56,447 nt of DNA from an uncultured Bacteroidales bacterium (GTDB lineage: Bacteria; Bacteroidota; Bacteroidia; Bacteroidales; ML635J-15). The notes below the pieces were generated by a model. It was not told the origin of the DNA. It searched no databases and saw only the letters and a program-made list of their open reading frames with translations. Below are positions 40,933 through 49,483 of this stretch, one piece after another; position 1 is the stretch's first letter, and each line of letters opens with the position of its first letter. The translations under genes were made by a program, and so were the position numbers. The DNA is taken from the NCBI GenBank assembly GCA_937982115.1, contig CALJNE010000053.1, positions 1-56,447 of the forward strand. Direction: 5' to 3'.

Positions 40933-41232
40933 TTAGTAATTTCTACGACTTCTAAAATTTCTGTTTCCTGAATTTCTCTCGTGAGAGTCCTTTTTTTCGT
41001 GAGCTTCATTAACAACTAAAGTTCTGCCTTCGAGTTCAGCTCCGTTTAATTCGGAGATTGCTCTTTTTGCTTCATCGTCGTTTTTCATTTCAACAAAACC
41101 GTAACCTTTACTGCGTCCGGTTGCTCTGTCTGTAATAATTTTTGCTGAATTTACTTCTCCGTACTCTTCGAAGAAACTGATCAAATCGCTTTCCTTAACA
41201 GAATAAGGTAAGCTTCCAATAAAAATGTTCAT
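40933..41232 (-). CDS. RRM-domain RNA-binding protein
   Basis: A 99-residue protein with one RNA-recognition motif: RNP2 is IFIGSL (residues 3-8), RNP1 is KGYGFVEM, and IITDRATGRSKGYGF is the classic loop. An Arg/Asn-rich tail (HERNSGNRNFRSRRNY) follows. In Bacteroidota these small RRM proteins are post-transcriptional regulators or RNA chaperones; specific targets cannot be inferred. A TACTTTTG box (41290-41283) lies about 50 bases before the ATG. Confidence 0.92.
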   Translation of the reverse strand: MNIFIGSLPYSVKESDLISFFEEYGEVNSAKIITDRATGRSKGYGFVEMKNDDEAKRAISELNGAELEGRTLVVNEAHEKKDSHERNSGNRNFRSRRNY

Positions 41233-41570
41233 TCTAAAACTAAATTAAACAATTAAACAAAATAAATTTAAATAATACTATACAAAAGTAATCTTTAAAT
41301 TAACATATATTCACATTTATGACAAAATATTTGTTGCAAAATGATTAATTTATCTTAAAGACAATATTATTGAGCCAAACCCAGCTTATTTTTATTCCAA
41401 TAGATTGTTTTCTAATAAGGTTAAAACATTGTTAAGTGTAATTAATGAAATAATGCATAACTGTGGAGTTCGGCTATGCAGTGTACGGCGGTATCACTTA
41501 TGTTCAAACAACGTTATTATCAGCCTGCAGACAAATTTTGCATTTTAAACTGTAAAAATTTGGATTAAAT
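41233..41570. other. Intergenic region, mostly empty
   Basis: 338 bases between the RRM and transposase-like genes. The RRM promoter candidate (TACTTTTG, 41290-41283) is at one end. The segment around 41465-41530 is richer in GC and reads without stops for about 20 codons on the plus strand, possibly a decayed fragment. No RNA gene or hairpin is evident. Confidence 0.45.
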
Positions 41571-42560
41571 TTAAGAATAGCTATTAATCAAATTTTCCAT
41601 AAAATCAACCTTAAACCTTATGTTATTTGATTTCCACTTTCGTTTTATTGCAACATATTCATGCATACTTAATGAATTTATACAAAGAAAATCTTGATAT
41701 AAAATCTCCATCTTCAAATATTTTATCCATGCAAGTCTCACCTCCAACAGCTTATTATAATTCGGAACAGGCTTTAAACTTTGCAGAAAAGAATAAAAAT
41801 TCGCATAAACCTGCAAATACTTCGTTGCCACCCCTCGCATAAAACGATTTATAAATTCTTTGAATTCCTCAACTTTGTACCTGTGCATTTTCAAACTTTT
41901 CTCTAACCTTCTGATTTTTATAGTACTATTTTTCTCTTTAATCATTTGTTTAAAATCGTCAATTAAAATTTTTTCATCATTCTTAAAAAATAATAATGCT
42001 CTGTCCCCGAATCTGCCAGCAAATCGTTCGTGAAAATCTTTACATATACTTTCTCCTAAATTTATAAACTTAAACTCCGTCAACCGGCTATCCGTAACGG
42101 AACACAAATTAACTTTTGGCAAATTTCTTTTGAACCTCCGAGTGACTTGCTTACGTCCTTTTTCACTAAAATTAAAACTTACTTTATTTGCAATAGTAAC
42201 AGATTCGTAATCTTCCTTGACTAATTGCAATGCTAAAAAAATCTTATGTCGCCAGTCAAAGGCTGTTAAAATACTAATTCCAAACTTCTTAGAAATATTT
42301 TTTACAGTCAATACCTCACCACTATTAAACATATCAAATAACCTCAAAAACTTCTCCTTTTTATTTATGTAATGAATACTGCTCCCACTCGTAGGAATAA
42401 ACGTGCGACGACAAACTTTACATCTATATCTTGATACATTTACATATTTTCCAAATTTGACAAAATGTGCACTACCACAGTGTGGACATTCCTTGATTGG
42501 TAAGTTTACTATCTCTTTTGGGAAGGGATTTCGTTTTATTTTTTTCTTTTTCTGGTTCAT
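41571..42560 (-). CDS. IS1595-family transposase-like protein, catalytic residues altered
   Basis: 329 residues. A zinc ribbon with Cys25/Cys28 and Cys47/Cys50 (ECPHCGS, RCKVCRRTFIPTSGSS) is followed by a helix-turn-helix (about 84-110; VKNISKKFGISILTAFDWRH) and the end of the family's DDE domain (HRYKVEEFKEFINRFMRGVA, TKYLQVYANF). Where the family has the first catalytic Asp (DE before a Phe, then SEKG), this protein reads ANKVSFNFSEKG, so the Asp is Asn125. The second Asp region (FFKNDEKILIDDF) is also unclear. No terminal inverted repeats are seen. It may be a dead insertion sequence or a domesticated DNA-binding protein. The frame is full length and uninterrupted. Confidence 0.75.
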   Translation of the reverse strand: MNQKKKKIKRNPFPKEIVNLPIKECPHCGSAHFVKFGKYVNVSRYRCKVCRRTFIPTSGSSIHYINKKEKFLRLFDMFNSGEVLTVKNISKKFGISILTAFDWRHKIFLALQLVKEDYESVTIANKVSFNFSEKGRKQVTRRFKRNLPKVNLCSVTDSRLTEFKFINLGESICKDFHERFAGRFGDRALLFFKNDEKILIDDFKQMIKEKNSTIKIRRLEKSLKMHRYKVEEFKEFINRFMRGVATKYLQVYANFYSFLQSLKPVPNYNKLLEVRLAWIKYLKMEILYQDFLCINSLSMHEYVAIKRKWKSNNIRFKVDFMENLINSYS

Positions 42561-42590
42561 TTTTTAAGGTCTTTCAATTAAAAATCAATG

Positions 42591-42620
42591 CAAAAGTAAT
42601 AAAAAAATAGAAATATCAAC
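42591..42620 (-). promoter_or_regulatory. Candidate promoter of the IS1595-like gene
   Basis: On the minus strand GTTG (42620-42617) is followed after 18 bases by TACTTTTG (42598-42591), an exact -7 match. It lies about 30 bases before the ATG, so the gene is probably still transcribed. Confidence 0.5.
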
Positions 42621-42685
42621 ACATTTTTGAAATTATTTATAACATTTAAAAAAACATCTTTCAGATTCATAAATTTTTCATCAAA

Positions 42686-42790
42686 TTAAATAAAAAATCC
42701 TCTTCCACAATTACAACTTTCCTGAATTTGAAAGTCCTCAATTTCACTTGGGAAAGCATAACGTTTTACTTTTTTGGCTGTTTGATTCAT
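42686..42790 (-). pseudogene. Truncated N-terminal copy of the IS1595-like gene
   Basis: A 34-residue frame starting MNQTAKKVKRYAFPSEIEDF parallels the start of the neighbouring transposase-like protein (MNQKKKKIKRNPFPKEIVNL) and keeps one CNCG pair of the zinc ribbon, then stops at TAA 42688-42686. Its upstream DNA also resembles that of the full copy. It is best read as the remnant of a tandem duplicate. Whether it is expressed as a microprotein cannot be told. Confidence 0.65.
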
Positions 42791-43269
42791 CTTTAATTAT
42801 TTTTAGATAAATAAATGTGAAAAAAACATAAAATCAACACATATTTGTAATTATTTATTATTTTTAAACCCATTCCTCCAAACATCAAACATCAAACTAT
42901 TTTTCAAATTTTAAGAAAATTTACACTTTCACAAGCTGAAAATTAATTGATTTATCGGTTTGTTTATAATTATTTCTGGGAAACGATTACATTTGACTCA
43001 ATCACTTTGCTTATTCATTTAGAATTATTTTTCTATAAACAACTCTTTGCAAATTTACTAAATAAAACAAAATAACAACAAAGATTCTAAATATTCTTTT
43101 AATTTCTATACTTGTATTTTAATTCCTCACATTTCTAATTATTTGCCAAAAATTATCATGAAGGGCAAGTCCTAAAGCAAAAATTCCCATTGGGCGGTGG
43201 GTAAGCCGTTTATTATTTTTGCTGTGGCTGTGGTTTGCACAAATTCCTTTAAAAATTGCAGAATTTGCC

Positions 43270-43617
43270 TTAAATATCATCTTCAGGATGCCACAACAAT
43301 TCTTTAAAATTAACAATTCTATTATTTTCGACCTGAATACCTTCTGATTTTAATAAATCTGCCATCACATTTGAACCCCCGAAATGTTTTTTACCTGTGA
43401 GAAATCCATTTCTGTTAACCACTCTATGAGCCGGAACAAAAGGAATTGCCGAAAAAGATTTATTCAAAGCCCAGCCCACCATTCTTGCAGCACCGGGAGC
43501 ACCAACTGCCGAAGCAATTAAACCATAAGTTGTTACTTTTCCGTATGGAATCCGTCGAGCAACTTCATAAACTCTTTCAAAAAAATCCTCATTTTCATCA
43601 GGTCTATTCTTCATCAT
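43270..43617 (-). CDS. Alkyltransferase-like protein (ATL), MGMT homologue without catalytic Cys
   Basis: The start is the ATG at 43617 (MMKNRPDENEDFFERVYEVA); a TTG upstream is less likely. The 115-residue protein matches the DNA-binding domain of O6-alkylguanine alkyltransferases: RIPYGKVTTYGLIASAVG with the flipping Tyr31, and ARMVGWAL with the Arg45 finger. The active-site PCHRV reads PAHRV: Ala63 replaces the alkyl-accepting Cys (codon GCT). ATL proteins bind O6-alkylguanine and recruit nucleotide excision repair. It overlaps trmB by 14 bases, so the two are co-transcribed. Confidence 0.9.
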   Translation of the reverse strand: MMKNRPDENEDFFERVYEVARRIPYGKVTTYGLIASAVGAPGAARMVGWALNKSFSAIPFVPAHRVVNRNGFLTGKKHFGGSNVMADLLKSEGIQVENNRIVNFKELLWHPEDDI

Positions 43618-44317
43618 ACTCCGGTTCAATTATTTCCACATTATCCGGCAATCTGAATTGTAGGTATTTAATGACTCTGTTTTCCTTATTCCACAGAGAT
43701 TCGTAATGTGTTTTTATTGCAAGTAATCCCTCATAATAAGATGAGTTGTATAAATCATCAGTATTAACTAACAATTCAAGATTATTGGCTTGTATTATGC
43801 GGAGGGTATATTTGTAAAGAGTGTCATCATCGGTTTTGAGATTTATTATTCCTTTGTTCTTTAAAAATTTCTGATATTTTGATAAGAAAACAGAAGAGGT
43901 GAGTCTTTTTTTTATTCTTTTTTTTGGACCCAGTTGCGGATCGGGAAAAGTTAGCCAAATTTCGGAAACTTCGTCTTTCCCAAAGCATAAAGGAGTAAAC
44001 TCTACTCTTGTTCTTAGGAAGGCAATGTTTTTTAATCCCATTTTCAATGACTCCGAAGCTCCTTTCCACATACGAGCTCCTTTAATATCCACACCAATAC
44101 AATTTTTTTCAGGAAACATTGTAGCAATATTCACAGAATATTCGCCTTTTCCGCAACCTAATTCAAGGATAATCGGATTGGAATTATTAAAAAACTCGCT
44201 ATTCCATTTATTTTTAAGTTTGAAGTCAGAGAAATTATTATAATATAGTTTTGGTTCGAAAAAGTGAGAAAATGTTTTATTCTGCTCGAACTTTTGTAGT
44301 TTACGTTTTGCTGACAT
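43604..44317 (-). CDS. trmB: tRNA (guanine-N7-)-methyltransferase
   Basis: The start is the ATG at 44317, whose A is also the last base of the gldH stop. The 237-residue enzyme makes m7G46 in the tRNA variable loop. SAM motif I is LELGCGKGEYSVNIA and the family signature is EIWLTFPDPQLGPKKRIKKR; NCIGVDIKGARMWKG gives the acidic cofactor contact. It is embedded in a holB-ricT-gldH-trmB-atl run. Confidence 0.95.
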   Translation of the reverse strand: MSAKRKLQKFEQNKTFSHFFEPKLYYNNFSDFKLKNKWNSEFFNNSNPIILELGCGKGEYSVNIATMFPEKNCIGVDIKGARMWKGASESLKMGLKNIAFLRTRVEFTPLCFGKDEVSEIWLTFPDPQLGPKKRIKKRLTSSVFLSKYQKFLKNKGIINLKTDDDTLYKYTLRIIQANNLELLVNTDDLYNSSYYEGLLAIKTHYESLWNKENRVIKYLQFRLPDNVEIIEPEYDEE

Positions 44318-44799
44318 CAATCTAACTGTTTAATTTTTTCAACTCTCAATCCCATTTTTTTTATCCCCATGAGATCGTCAATTCTCATAGCTTGTTGATA
44401 TTCGACAATGTATTTTCCGGGAATGGCAAATCTAACACCTCTTTTCCAGAGCAAGTCAAGGTCGTAAATATCTCCAAGTCCGCTTCCCAACCATTTACCC
44501 CTATTATCCGACAATATTATTTCGACAGTATCGATAGCAGTACGTCCGTTTGGAGCAGAGGATCTAACAAATAGCCAGAGGTTATTGTACGGATAATCCT
44601 GTGTATGCCGCACAGTAATAAAAATATTGTAAAACCCAACAGTATCATCAACTTCAAATTCAAACCTTAATTTATTATTCAAATTCCAGGATTCATTTTC
44701 AATTTTTTTGTATTCGTCATAAATCTGATTACTGTTGCAGGAGAACATTCCAAACAACGTCAAAACAAGAATCGCAAGAATATTCATTTTTGTTTTCAT
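44317..44799 (-). CDS. gldH: Gliding motility lipoprotein GldH
   Basis: A 160-residue lipoprotein with lipobox LFGMFSC (lipidated Cys21), then conserved blocks FYNIFITVRHTQDYPYNNLW, GRTAIDTVEIILSDNRGKWL, GSGLGDIYDLDLLW and YQQAMRIDDLMGIKKMGLRV. GldH is required for gliding and T9SS-linked functions in Flavobacteriia and is conserved in non-gliding Bacteroidota too. The secreted cargo in this window fits an active T9SS. It lies 4 bases after ricT. Confidence 0.9.
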   Translation of the reverse strand: MKTKMNILAILVLTLFGMFSCNSNQIYDEYKKIENESWNLNNKLRFEFEVDDTVGFYNIFITVRHTQDYPYNNLWLFVRSSAPNGRTAIDTVEIILSDNRGKWLGSGLGDIYDLDLLWKRGVRFAIPGKYIVEYQQAMRIDDLMGIKKMGLRVEKIKQLD

Positions 44800-44803
44800 A
44801 CTA

Positions 44804-45961
44804 TCAATTTTGATTTCCCGGATTATTTTTTTTCTTTTTTTTCTTTTTTTTCTTTTTTCCGGTGTTTTGAGTATCCTGAAAGCGAGTCAGACTATCCTGA
44901 TTAAGGTCAGCTGATTGTTTTAGACTGAATTTACCGGTATTTTTTTCTTCCACGAATACATCATCTGGATAAATTCCTTTAGCATTAAGTTCAATAATTT
45001 CTTTTACTTTTTGAATTTCGAGAGCCCGAATAACAGTAACTTCATTGATTTTTGTCTCGAAATACATCAAGCCCTTAAAGATGTCGTTTTTAGTGTGGTA
45101 AGCCTCCCCTGTTTTAGTTTTAATAACAGAAACAGTGTCGGGAAAATTTTTTCTTTCGTGTAAATAAACACCTAGTTCGTAATTAAGGCAGCATTTTAAC
45201 TTACTGCATTGACCGGCAAGTTTTTGAGGATTTAAGGACAATTCCTGCAATCGGGCGGAATTTGTTGAAACAGAAACAAAGTCGGTCATCCATGTGGTGC
45301 AACAAAGCTCGCGACCGCAAGGACCTATTCCGCCAATACGTCCGGCTTCCTGTCTTGCTCCGATTTGTTTCATTTCTACACGTATGCGGAATTCCTCTGC
45401 CATTTTTTTTATTAGCTCTCTGAAGTCAACTCTTTCATCTGCTATATAATAAAATATGGCTTTAGTTTTATCTCCCTGAAACTCAACATCTCCAATCTTC
45501 ATATTAAGATTAAGTTGACGTGCCAATTCACGAGTACGCAACATTGTGGGTATTTCAAGGCTAATAGCTTCTTTCCATTTTTGAATATCTGTAGGTCGTG
45601 CTTTGCGATAAACTTTCTTAAAAGTCGGTTCTTTCATCTTATACTTATGCATTTGCATGCGAGCAATGCGACCTACAGCACTAACAATACCAATATCATG
45701 CCCGGGAGTTGCTTCAACTGCAACAACATCTCCAACTTTTAAATCTAAATTATTATTATTTTCGTATATCCCCTTACGAGTATTTTTAAACCTTACTTCA
45801 ACATAAGTATTATCTTTAAGTGGATCAGTTATATTTCCAATCCAATCATAAACGTTAAGTTTGCAACAGCATTTACGAATGTCAACTGATGAATTGCAAT
45901 CCACATCTTCCGGGCGACAGCCTCTCTCAAAATCTCTTACAGTTATATTTTTTTCTTCCAT
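44804..45961 (-). CDS. ricT: RicT/PSP1-domain protein
   Basis: A 385-residue protein with the PSP1 C-terminal domain. The Cys set expected for the Fe-S-binding RicAFT complex is visible (GGIGPCGRELCCTTWMTDF, AGQCSKLKCCLNYE, plus the N-terminal CRPEDVDCN and KCCCKLN). In Bacillus, RicT helps RNA processing by RNase Y; in Bacteroidota its role is unproven. The C-terminus ends in a run of about ten Lys followed by NNPGNQN, encoded by a long A/AAG tract. It lies 6 bases after holB and 4 before gldH. Confidence 0.9.
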   Translation of the reverse strand: MEEKNITVRDFERGCRPEDVDCNSSVDIRKCCCKLNVYDWIGNITDPLKDNTYVEVRFKNTRKGIYENNNNLDLKVGDVVAVEATPGHDIGIVSAVGRIARMQMHKYKMKEPTFKKVYRKARPTDIQKWKEAISLEIPTMLRTRELARQLNLNMKIGDVEFQGDKTKAIFYYIADERVDFRELIKKMAEEFRIRVEMKQIGARQEAGRIGGIGPCGRELCCTTWMTDFVSVSTNSARLQELSLNPQKLAGQCSKLKCCLNYELGVYLHERKNFPDTVSVIKTKTGEAYHTKNDIFKGLMYFETKINEVTVIRALEIQKVKEIIELNAKGIYPDDVFVEEKNTGKFSLKQSADLNQDSLTRFQDTQNTGKKKKKKKKKKNNPGNQN

Positions 45962-45967
45962 TGTTTT

Positions 45968-47095
45968 CTATTTGAACACTTTCATTATTAAAAAAAACAT
46001 ATCGGTATATATGATTTTTTCATTTCCGTTTCGTTCAATATGATAACTTGCATCACTTATTATCTTAACTAAACTTTCAATATTTTCCTGTTTTATAAAA
46101 GCAGAAAATTTTTCAACGAAATCTTTTTCTTCCGCAGTGAGATATACAATATCAAAATTTCTGAAGTTATAAACAAAGCTTTCTCTAAGAAGAACGGTAC
46201 AATAATAAAGAAAGTTTTTCTGTTTTTCCTTATTAATTTTAGTCATTAAATCTACCCACGAAAAACCTTCGTTGATGTTCTTTTTATATGCCAATCTCAT
46301 CAAAGCGATAAACTGCTGCAAATTAAATTTATTGTCTTCGCTGGTTTGAATTTGTTCTTTAGCTTCAATAAGACTACCGTTTGAAATTTTGACAATGTCT
46401 TCTGCTTCTTGGAATGAAATATTATATTTTTCGATTAAATGATTTTTCAGAGATTCATCATCAATACCCAATACTTTTACCGGTTGAGTTCGGGAATATA
46501 TAGTTGGTAAAATGTCTTCGCGACTATCAGAGACCATCAGAAAAACAGTATTATGTGGCGGTTCTTCTAGTGTTTTTAGAATTTTATTGGCACATTGCTG
46601 GTTCATTTTCTCCGGCAACCAGATCAGCATTATTTTATAGTCGGACTCAAAACTTTTAAAATTCAACTTGTTGATTATCTCGGTGGATTCATCAACAAAA
46701 ATATTTGCTTGTTTGGATTTATTGTTGCCGGAAACAAGCATATTTGTCCAATCATTATAAGAAAAATAAGGGTCCTTTAACATTATTTGTCTCCATTCGT
46801 TTATGAACGAATCGCTAATGCTCTTTTTACCTGTTACTGTAACAACGGGAAATACGAAATGAAAATCGGGATGAATAAGTTTTTCGTATTTATGGCATGA
46901 TGGACAAACTCCGCAACTATCATTTTCCTGTTTGTTCTGGCAGGATAAAAACTGAGCAAAAGCCCATGCAAGAGCTTTTTTCCCAACTCCGGGAATCCCA
47001 TAAAACAAATATGCATGGCTAATCCTGTTGGAATAATAGCTCTTTATCAGATTATTCTTAATTTCTTCCTGCCCTATTATATCTTTAAATCTCAT
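45968..47095 (-). CDS. holB: DNA polymerase III subunit delta-prime
   Basis: A 375-residue AAA+ clamp-loader subunit. A Walker-A-like GIPGVGKK is at 33-40; the zinc module uses Cys52, Cys61, Cys64 and Cys67 (CGVCPSC). LEEPPHNTVFLMV and the SRT sensor segment (YSRTQPV) follow. C-terminal clamp-loader helices complete it. It is the first gene of the cluster with ricT, gldH, trmB and atl, and a TAATTTTG box (47123-47116) lies just upstream. Confidence 0.93.
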   Translation of the reverse strand: MRFKDIIGQEEIKNNLIKSYYSNRISHAYLFYGIPGVGKKALAWAFAQFLSCQNKQENDSCGVCPSCHKYEKLIHPDFHFVFPVVTVTGKKSISDSFINEWRQIMLKDPYFSYNDWTNMLVSGNNKSKQANIFVDESTEIINKLNFKSFESDYKIMLIWLPEKMNQQCANKILKTLEEPPHNTVFLMVSDSREDILPTIYSRTQPVKVLGIDDESLKNHLIEKYNISFQEAEDIVKISNGSLIEAKEQIQTSEDNKFNLQQFIALMRLAYKKNINEGFSWVDLMTKINKEKQKNFLYYCTVLLRESFVYNFRNFDIVYLTAEEKDFVEKFSAFIKQENIESLVKIISDASYHIERNGNEKIIYTDMFFLIMKVFK

Positions 47096-47115
47096 TTCGC
47101 AATATTTCCAATTTG

Positions 47116-47123
47116 CAAAATTA
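47116..47123 (-). promoter_or_regulatory. -7 box upstream of holB
   Basis: TAATTTTG on the minus strand matches TAnnTTTG exactly and lies 20 bases before the holB ATG. I see no good -33 TTTG at the right distance. Confidence 0.4.
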
Positions 47124-47217
47124 CAAAAACATTTGGTTTAATTTATATTTAATTCCAATGTTTTAGATTTTTGAATAAAAACCCTTACTTTGCAAAATAT
47201 TTAAAAAAAACAAAAAG

Positions 47218-47847
47218 ATGAACTGTCCGTTATGCAATCTGGAATCCAATTTATTTTTGAATGTAAATTCAATTGAGTTCAGGAAGTGTGAAAATTGCGG
47301 GCTTATATACAAAGACAAGGATTCAAGATTAAGCGCTGATACAGAAAAATCGAGATATTTGTTTCATCAAAACTCAATCGAGGACCAGGGGTATATTGAC
47401 TTTCTTAACCAATTGATTGTTCCTTTATTAAATTTTATCCAACCTTACGATTCCGGACTTGATTTCGGATGCGGACATACACCGGTATTAAGCGAATTAT
47501 TGAAAAGTAGGTCATTTAATTGTGATTTTTATGATCCGTTTTTCTTTCCGATTGCAAATTTCTCAATAAAATATGATTTTGTGGTTTCTACAGAGGTTTT
47601 TGAGCATTTCTTTTCTCCTCAAAAAGAGCTCAGGCTTATAAGCTCTATTCTTAAAACAAACGGTATTTTAGGTATCATGACCGAACTTTACGACCGAATA
47701 TCCGATTTCCATAACTGGTATTATCACAAAGACCCAACACATGTTTGCTTTTTCGGGAATAAAAGTATGGAATTTATTTGCAAAATTTACAGATTCAAAA
47801 TAGAATATACTGATAATAAGAGAGTTATTATTCTCAGAAAAATTTAA
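47218..47847 (+). CDS. Class I SAM methyltransferase with zinc ribbon
   Basis: 209 residues. The N-terminus has a CxxC...CxxC zinc knuckle (Cys3, Cys6, Cys24, Cys27; CENCGLIY), followed by a methyltransferase domain with motif I LDFGCGHTPVL and FVVSTEVFEHF as a motif-IV analogue. DFHNWYYHKDPTHVCFFG resembles small 'methyltransferase domain' proteins that act on glycans or quinones; the substrate is unknown. It is divergent from holB. Confidence 0.85.
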   Translation: MNCPLCNLESNLFLNVNSIEFRKCENCGLIYKDKDSRLSADTEKSRYLFHQNSIEDQGYIDFLNQLIVPLLNFIQPYDSGLDFGCGHTPVLSELLKSRSFNCDFYDPFFFPIANFSIKYDFVVSTEVFEHFFSPQKELRLISSILKTNGILGIMTELYDRISDFHNWYYHKDPTHVCFFGNKSMEFICKIYRFKIEYTDNKRVIILRKI

Positions 47848-47915
47848 CCTCAAATTTTTTAATAAAAAATAATATTTTATTAAAAATCATTGTTTACTAA
47901 TTGATTTAATATTTT

Positions 47916-47946
47916 TTAGGAAAAAATTTTCAATGGATTATTTTTG
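47916..47946 (+). promoter_or_regulatory. Bacteroidota-type promoter
   Basis: TTAG (47916-47919) then 19 bases then TATTTTTG (47939-47946), a full -7 match. The ATG of the thioredoxin-fold gene is 11 bases further, implying a short or absent leader. Confidence 0.5.
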
Positions 47947-47957
47947 CAAAAAATAAC

Positions 47958-49379
47958 ATGATGGGAAAACGAATTGTTTGGGTAATAATTTTTTTGTCGG
48001 GATTTATCTGCAATCTTGAAGCTTTGCCAGTAAGAGTTTACGGAAATGCTCCGGAATATAAATCATCAACTTTAATTTTTTATAAATATTCCGATAGAAT
48101 AACTTACTTAAAAGAAAAAGTACTCGAACTTAATATTGACGAAGAAGGAAATTTTGATGCGACTTTCGATATTTCTGAAATAACTTATATTTTCTCGGAA
48201 TTTGGAGTTTATCTTGCATATTTTTATGCCGAACCAGGTTATGAATATGAATTAGTTTTCCCGCCTTACGAAGAAAGAGAACTTGCAGATTTATTCAACC
48301 CGTTTTTTAGTCCGCAAGAGACGCACCTCGGCATCAAAAATATGAAAGAAACCGATCTGAACTACCTCATCATGGATTTTGATTATTACTATTTCCGTTA
48401 CCTCGAAATAAATTATTTAGATGTTTATGCTCAGGGAATAAAATCAGATGTTGACACTTTTATAACCGAATTAAATAAAAGATACAAAATTTATGACAAC
48501 AAATACTTTCAGGATTACCGCAAATACAGAATTGCTGCTTTAAAAAATATAGCAACACAAAAGCAAGCTGAAGATGTACTTGTGTTTGCAAATTACTCTA
48601 AAAGTCCGGTATTATATGATAATCCGGCCTATATGGATTTATTCAATAATATTTTTTATAATTTTTTTGATAAAATTTTGACCTCTAAGGACGGCGGAAT
48701 TTTATATGCAATTATTCACTACGGCCATAGCATCACAAGACTGAAAAAATTTTTAAATGCAAAATATTATTATTTACGCAATCCTCAATTTCAGGAACTT
48801 GTTATTTTAAAAGGGCTGAATGACGCTTTCTCTAATAAAGATATGGCATGGCTGCCTTTACTTTTAACTCTTGACTCTTTGTATTTATCAACAGAATATC
48901 CAGTTCACCAAAAAATTGCTCAAAATATTGCCGACAACACTTTAAGTATGGCTAAAGGAACTATTGCTCCTCCATTTGAACTTACAGATACATCCGGCAA
49001 CATAGTGAAATTAAGTGATTATCGTGGAAAATATGTTTATCTGTGTTTTGCCAACACACAATCTTATACTTGTCAAACAGAATTTTTAATGATGAAAAAA
49101 ATATATGAAAAATATAAAGGTCTTTGCATTTTTGTTACTGTTTTAACCGATGAAGACAGAAAAAAAGCCTTAGAATACATTTACAAAAATCAGTTAACTT
49201 GGGATTTCTTATTTACAGAAATAAATTCCTCAACAATATCAACATATAAGGTAACTTCGGTTCCCACATGTTTTTTGATAGACCCTTACGGAACTCTTGT
49301 TTTATCTCCGGCAACACTTCCTTCAGAAAATATTGAGAATTATTTATTTAAAATCTTTCAACCTAAAACTAAAAATTAA
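47958..49379 (+). CDS. TlpA/AhpC-like thioredoxin-fold protein with SxxC motif
   Basis: 473 residues: a signal peptide (to about residue 22), an N-terminal beta-rich region of about 110 residues, a helical middle part, and a C-terminal redoxin domain (about 335-473; APPFELTDTSGNIVKLSDYR, GKYVYLCFANTQSYTC, VTSVPTCFLIDPYGTLVL with the cis-Pro). The usual WCxxC active site reads QSYTC, with Ser369 in place of the attacking Cys and Cys372 kept, so ordinary thiol-disulfide exchange is unlikely. The layout is that of periplasmic TlpA-like proteins common in the phylum. It stands alone. Confidence 0.85.
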   Translation: MMGKRIVWVIIFLSGFICNLEALPVRVYGNAPEYKSSTLIFYKYSDRITYLKEKVLELNIDEEGNFDATFDISEITYIFSEFGVYLAYFYAEPGYEYELVFPPYEERELADLFNPFFSPQETHLGIKNMKETDLNYLIMDFDYYYFRYLEINYLDVYAQGIKSDVDTFITELNKRYKIYDNKYFQDYRKYRIAALKNIATQKQAEDVLVFANYSKSPVLYDNPAYMDLFNNIFYNFFDKILTSKDGGILYAIIHYGHSITRLKKFLNAKYYYLRNPQFQELVILKGLNDAFSNKDMAWLPLLLTLDSLYLSTEYPVHQKIAQNIADNTLSMAKGTIAPPFELTDTSGNIVKLSDYRGKYVYLCFANTQSYTCQTEFLMMKKIYEKYKGLCIFVTVLTDEDRKKALEYIYKNQLTWDFLFTEINSSTISTYKVTSVPTCFLIDPYGTLVLSPATLPSENIENYLFKIFQPKTKN

Positions 49380-49483
49380 TAGTTTTGAAAATTTCTATCT
49401 CCTAATAGGTATAAATTAAAGATTTTCATGTATAAATAAAAATTTTTCGTTTTAAAGTTATCCGAAGGAATAAATTTTTTACG

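Larger units (their letters stand above)
42561..43269. other. Non-coding region with duplicated transposase upstream segment
   Basis: 709 bases. Besides the transposase promoter and the truncated second copy listed separately, it holds two similar stretches of about 35 bases (around 42612-42648 and 42828-42864, core ATCAACACAT then AATTATTTAT) about 216 bases apart, in the same orientation. The segment from about 42880 to 43110 is AT-rich and shows nothing I can name. Confidence 0.6.

Noticed and set aside
43119-43316. 65-residue minus-strand frame downstream of and overlapping the ATL gene
   Set aside because: No start context, domain or signal peptide, and it overlaps the end of a well-supported gene in another frame; the sequence looks like non-coding repeat-like DNA.
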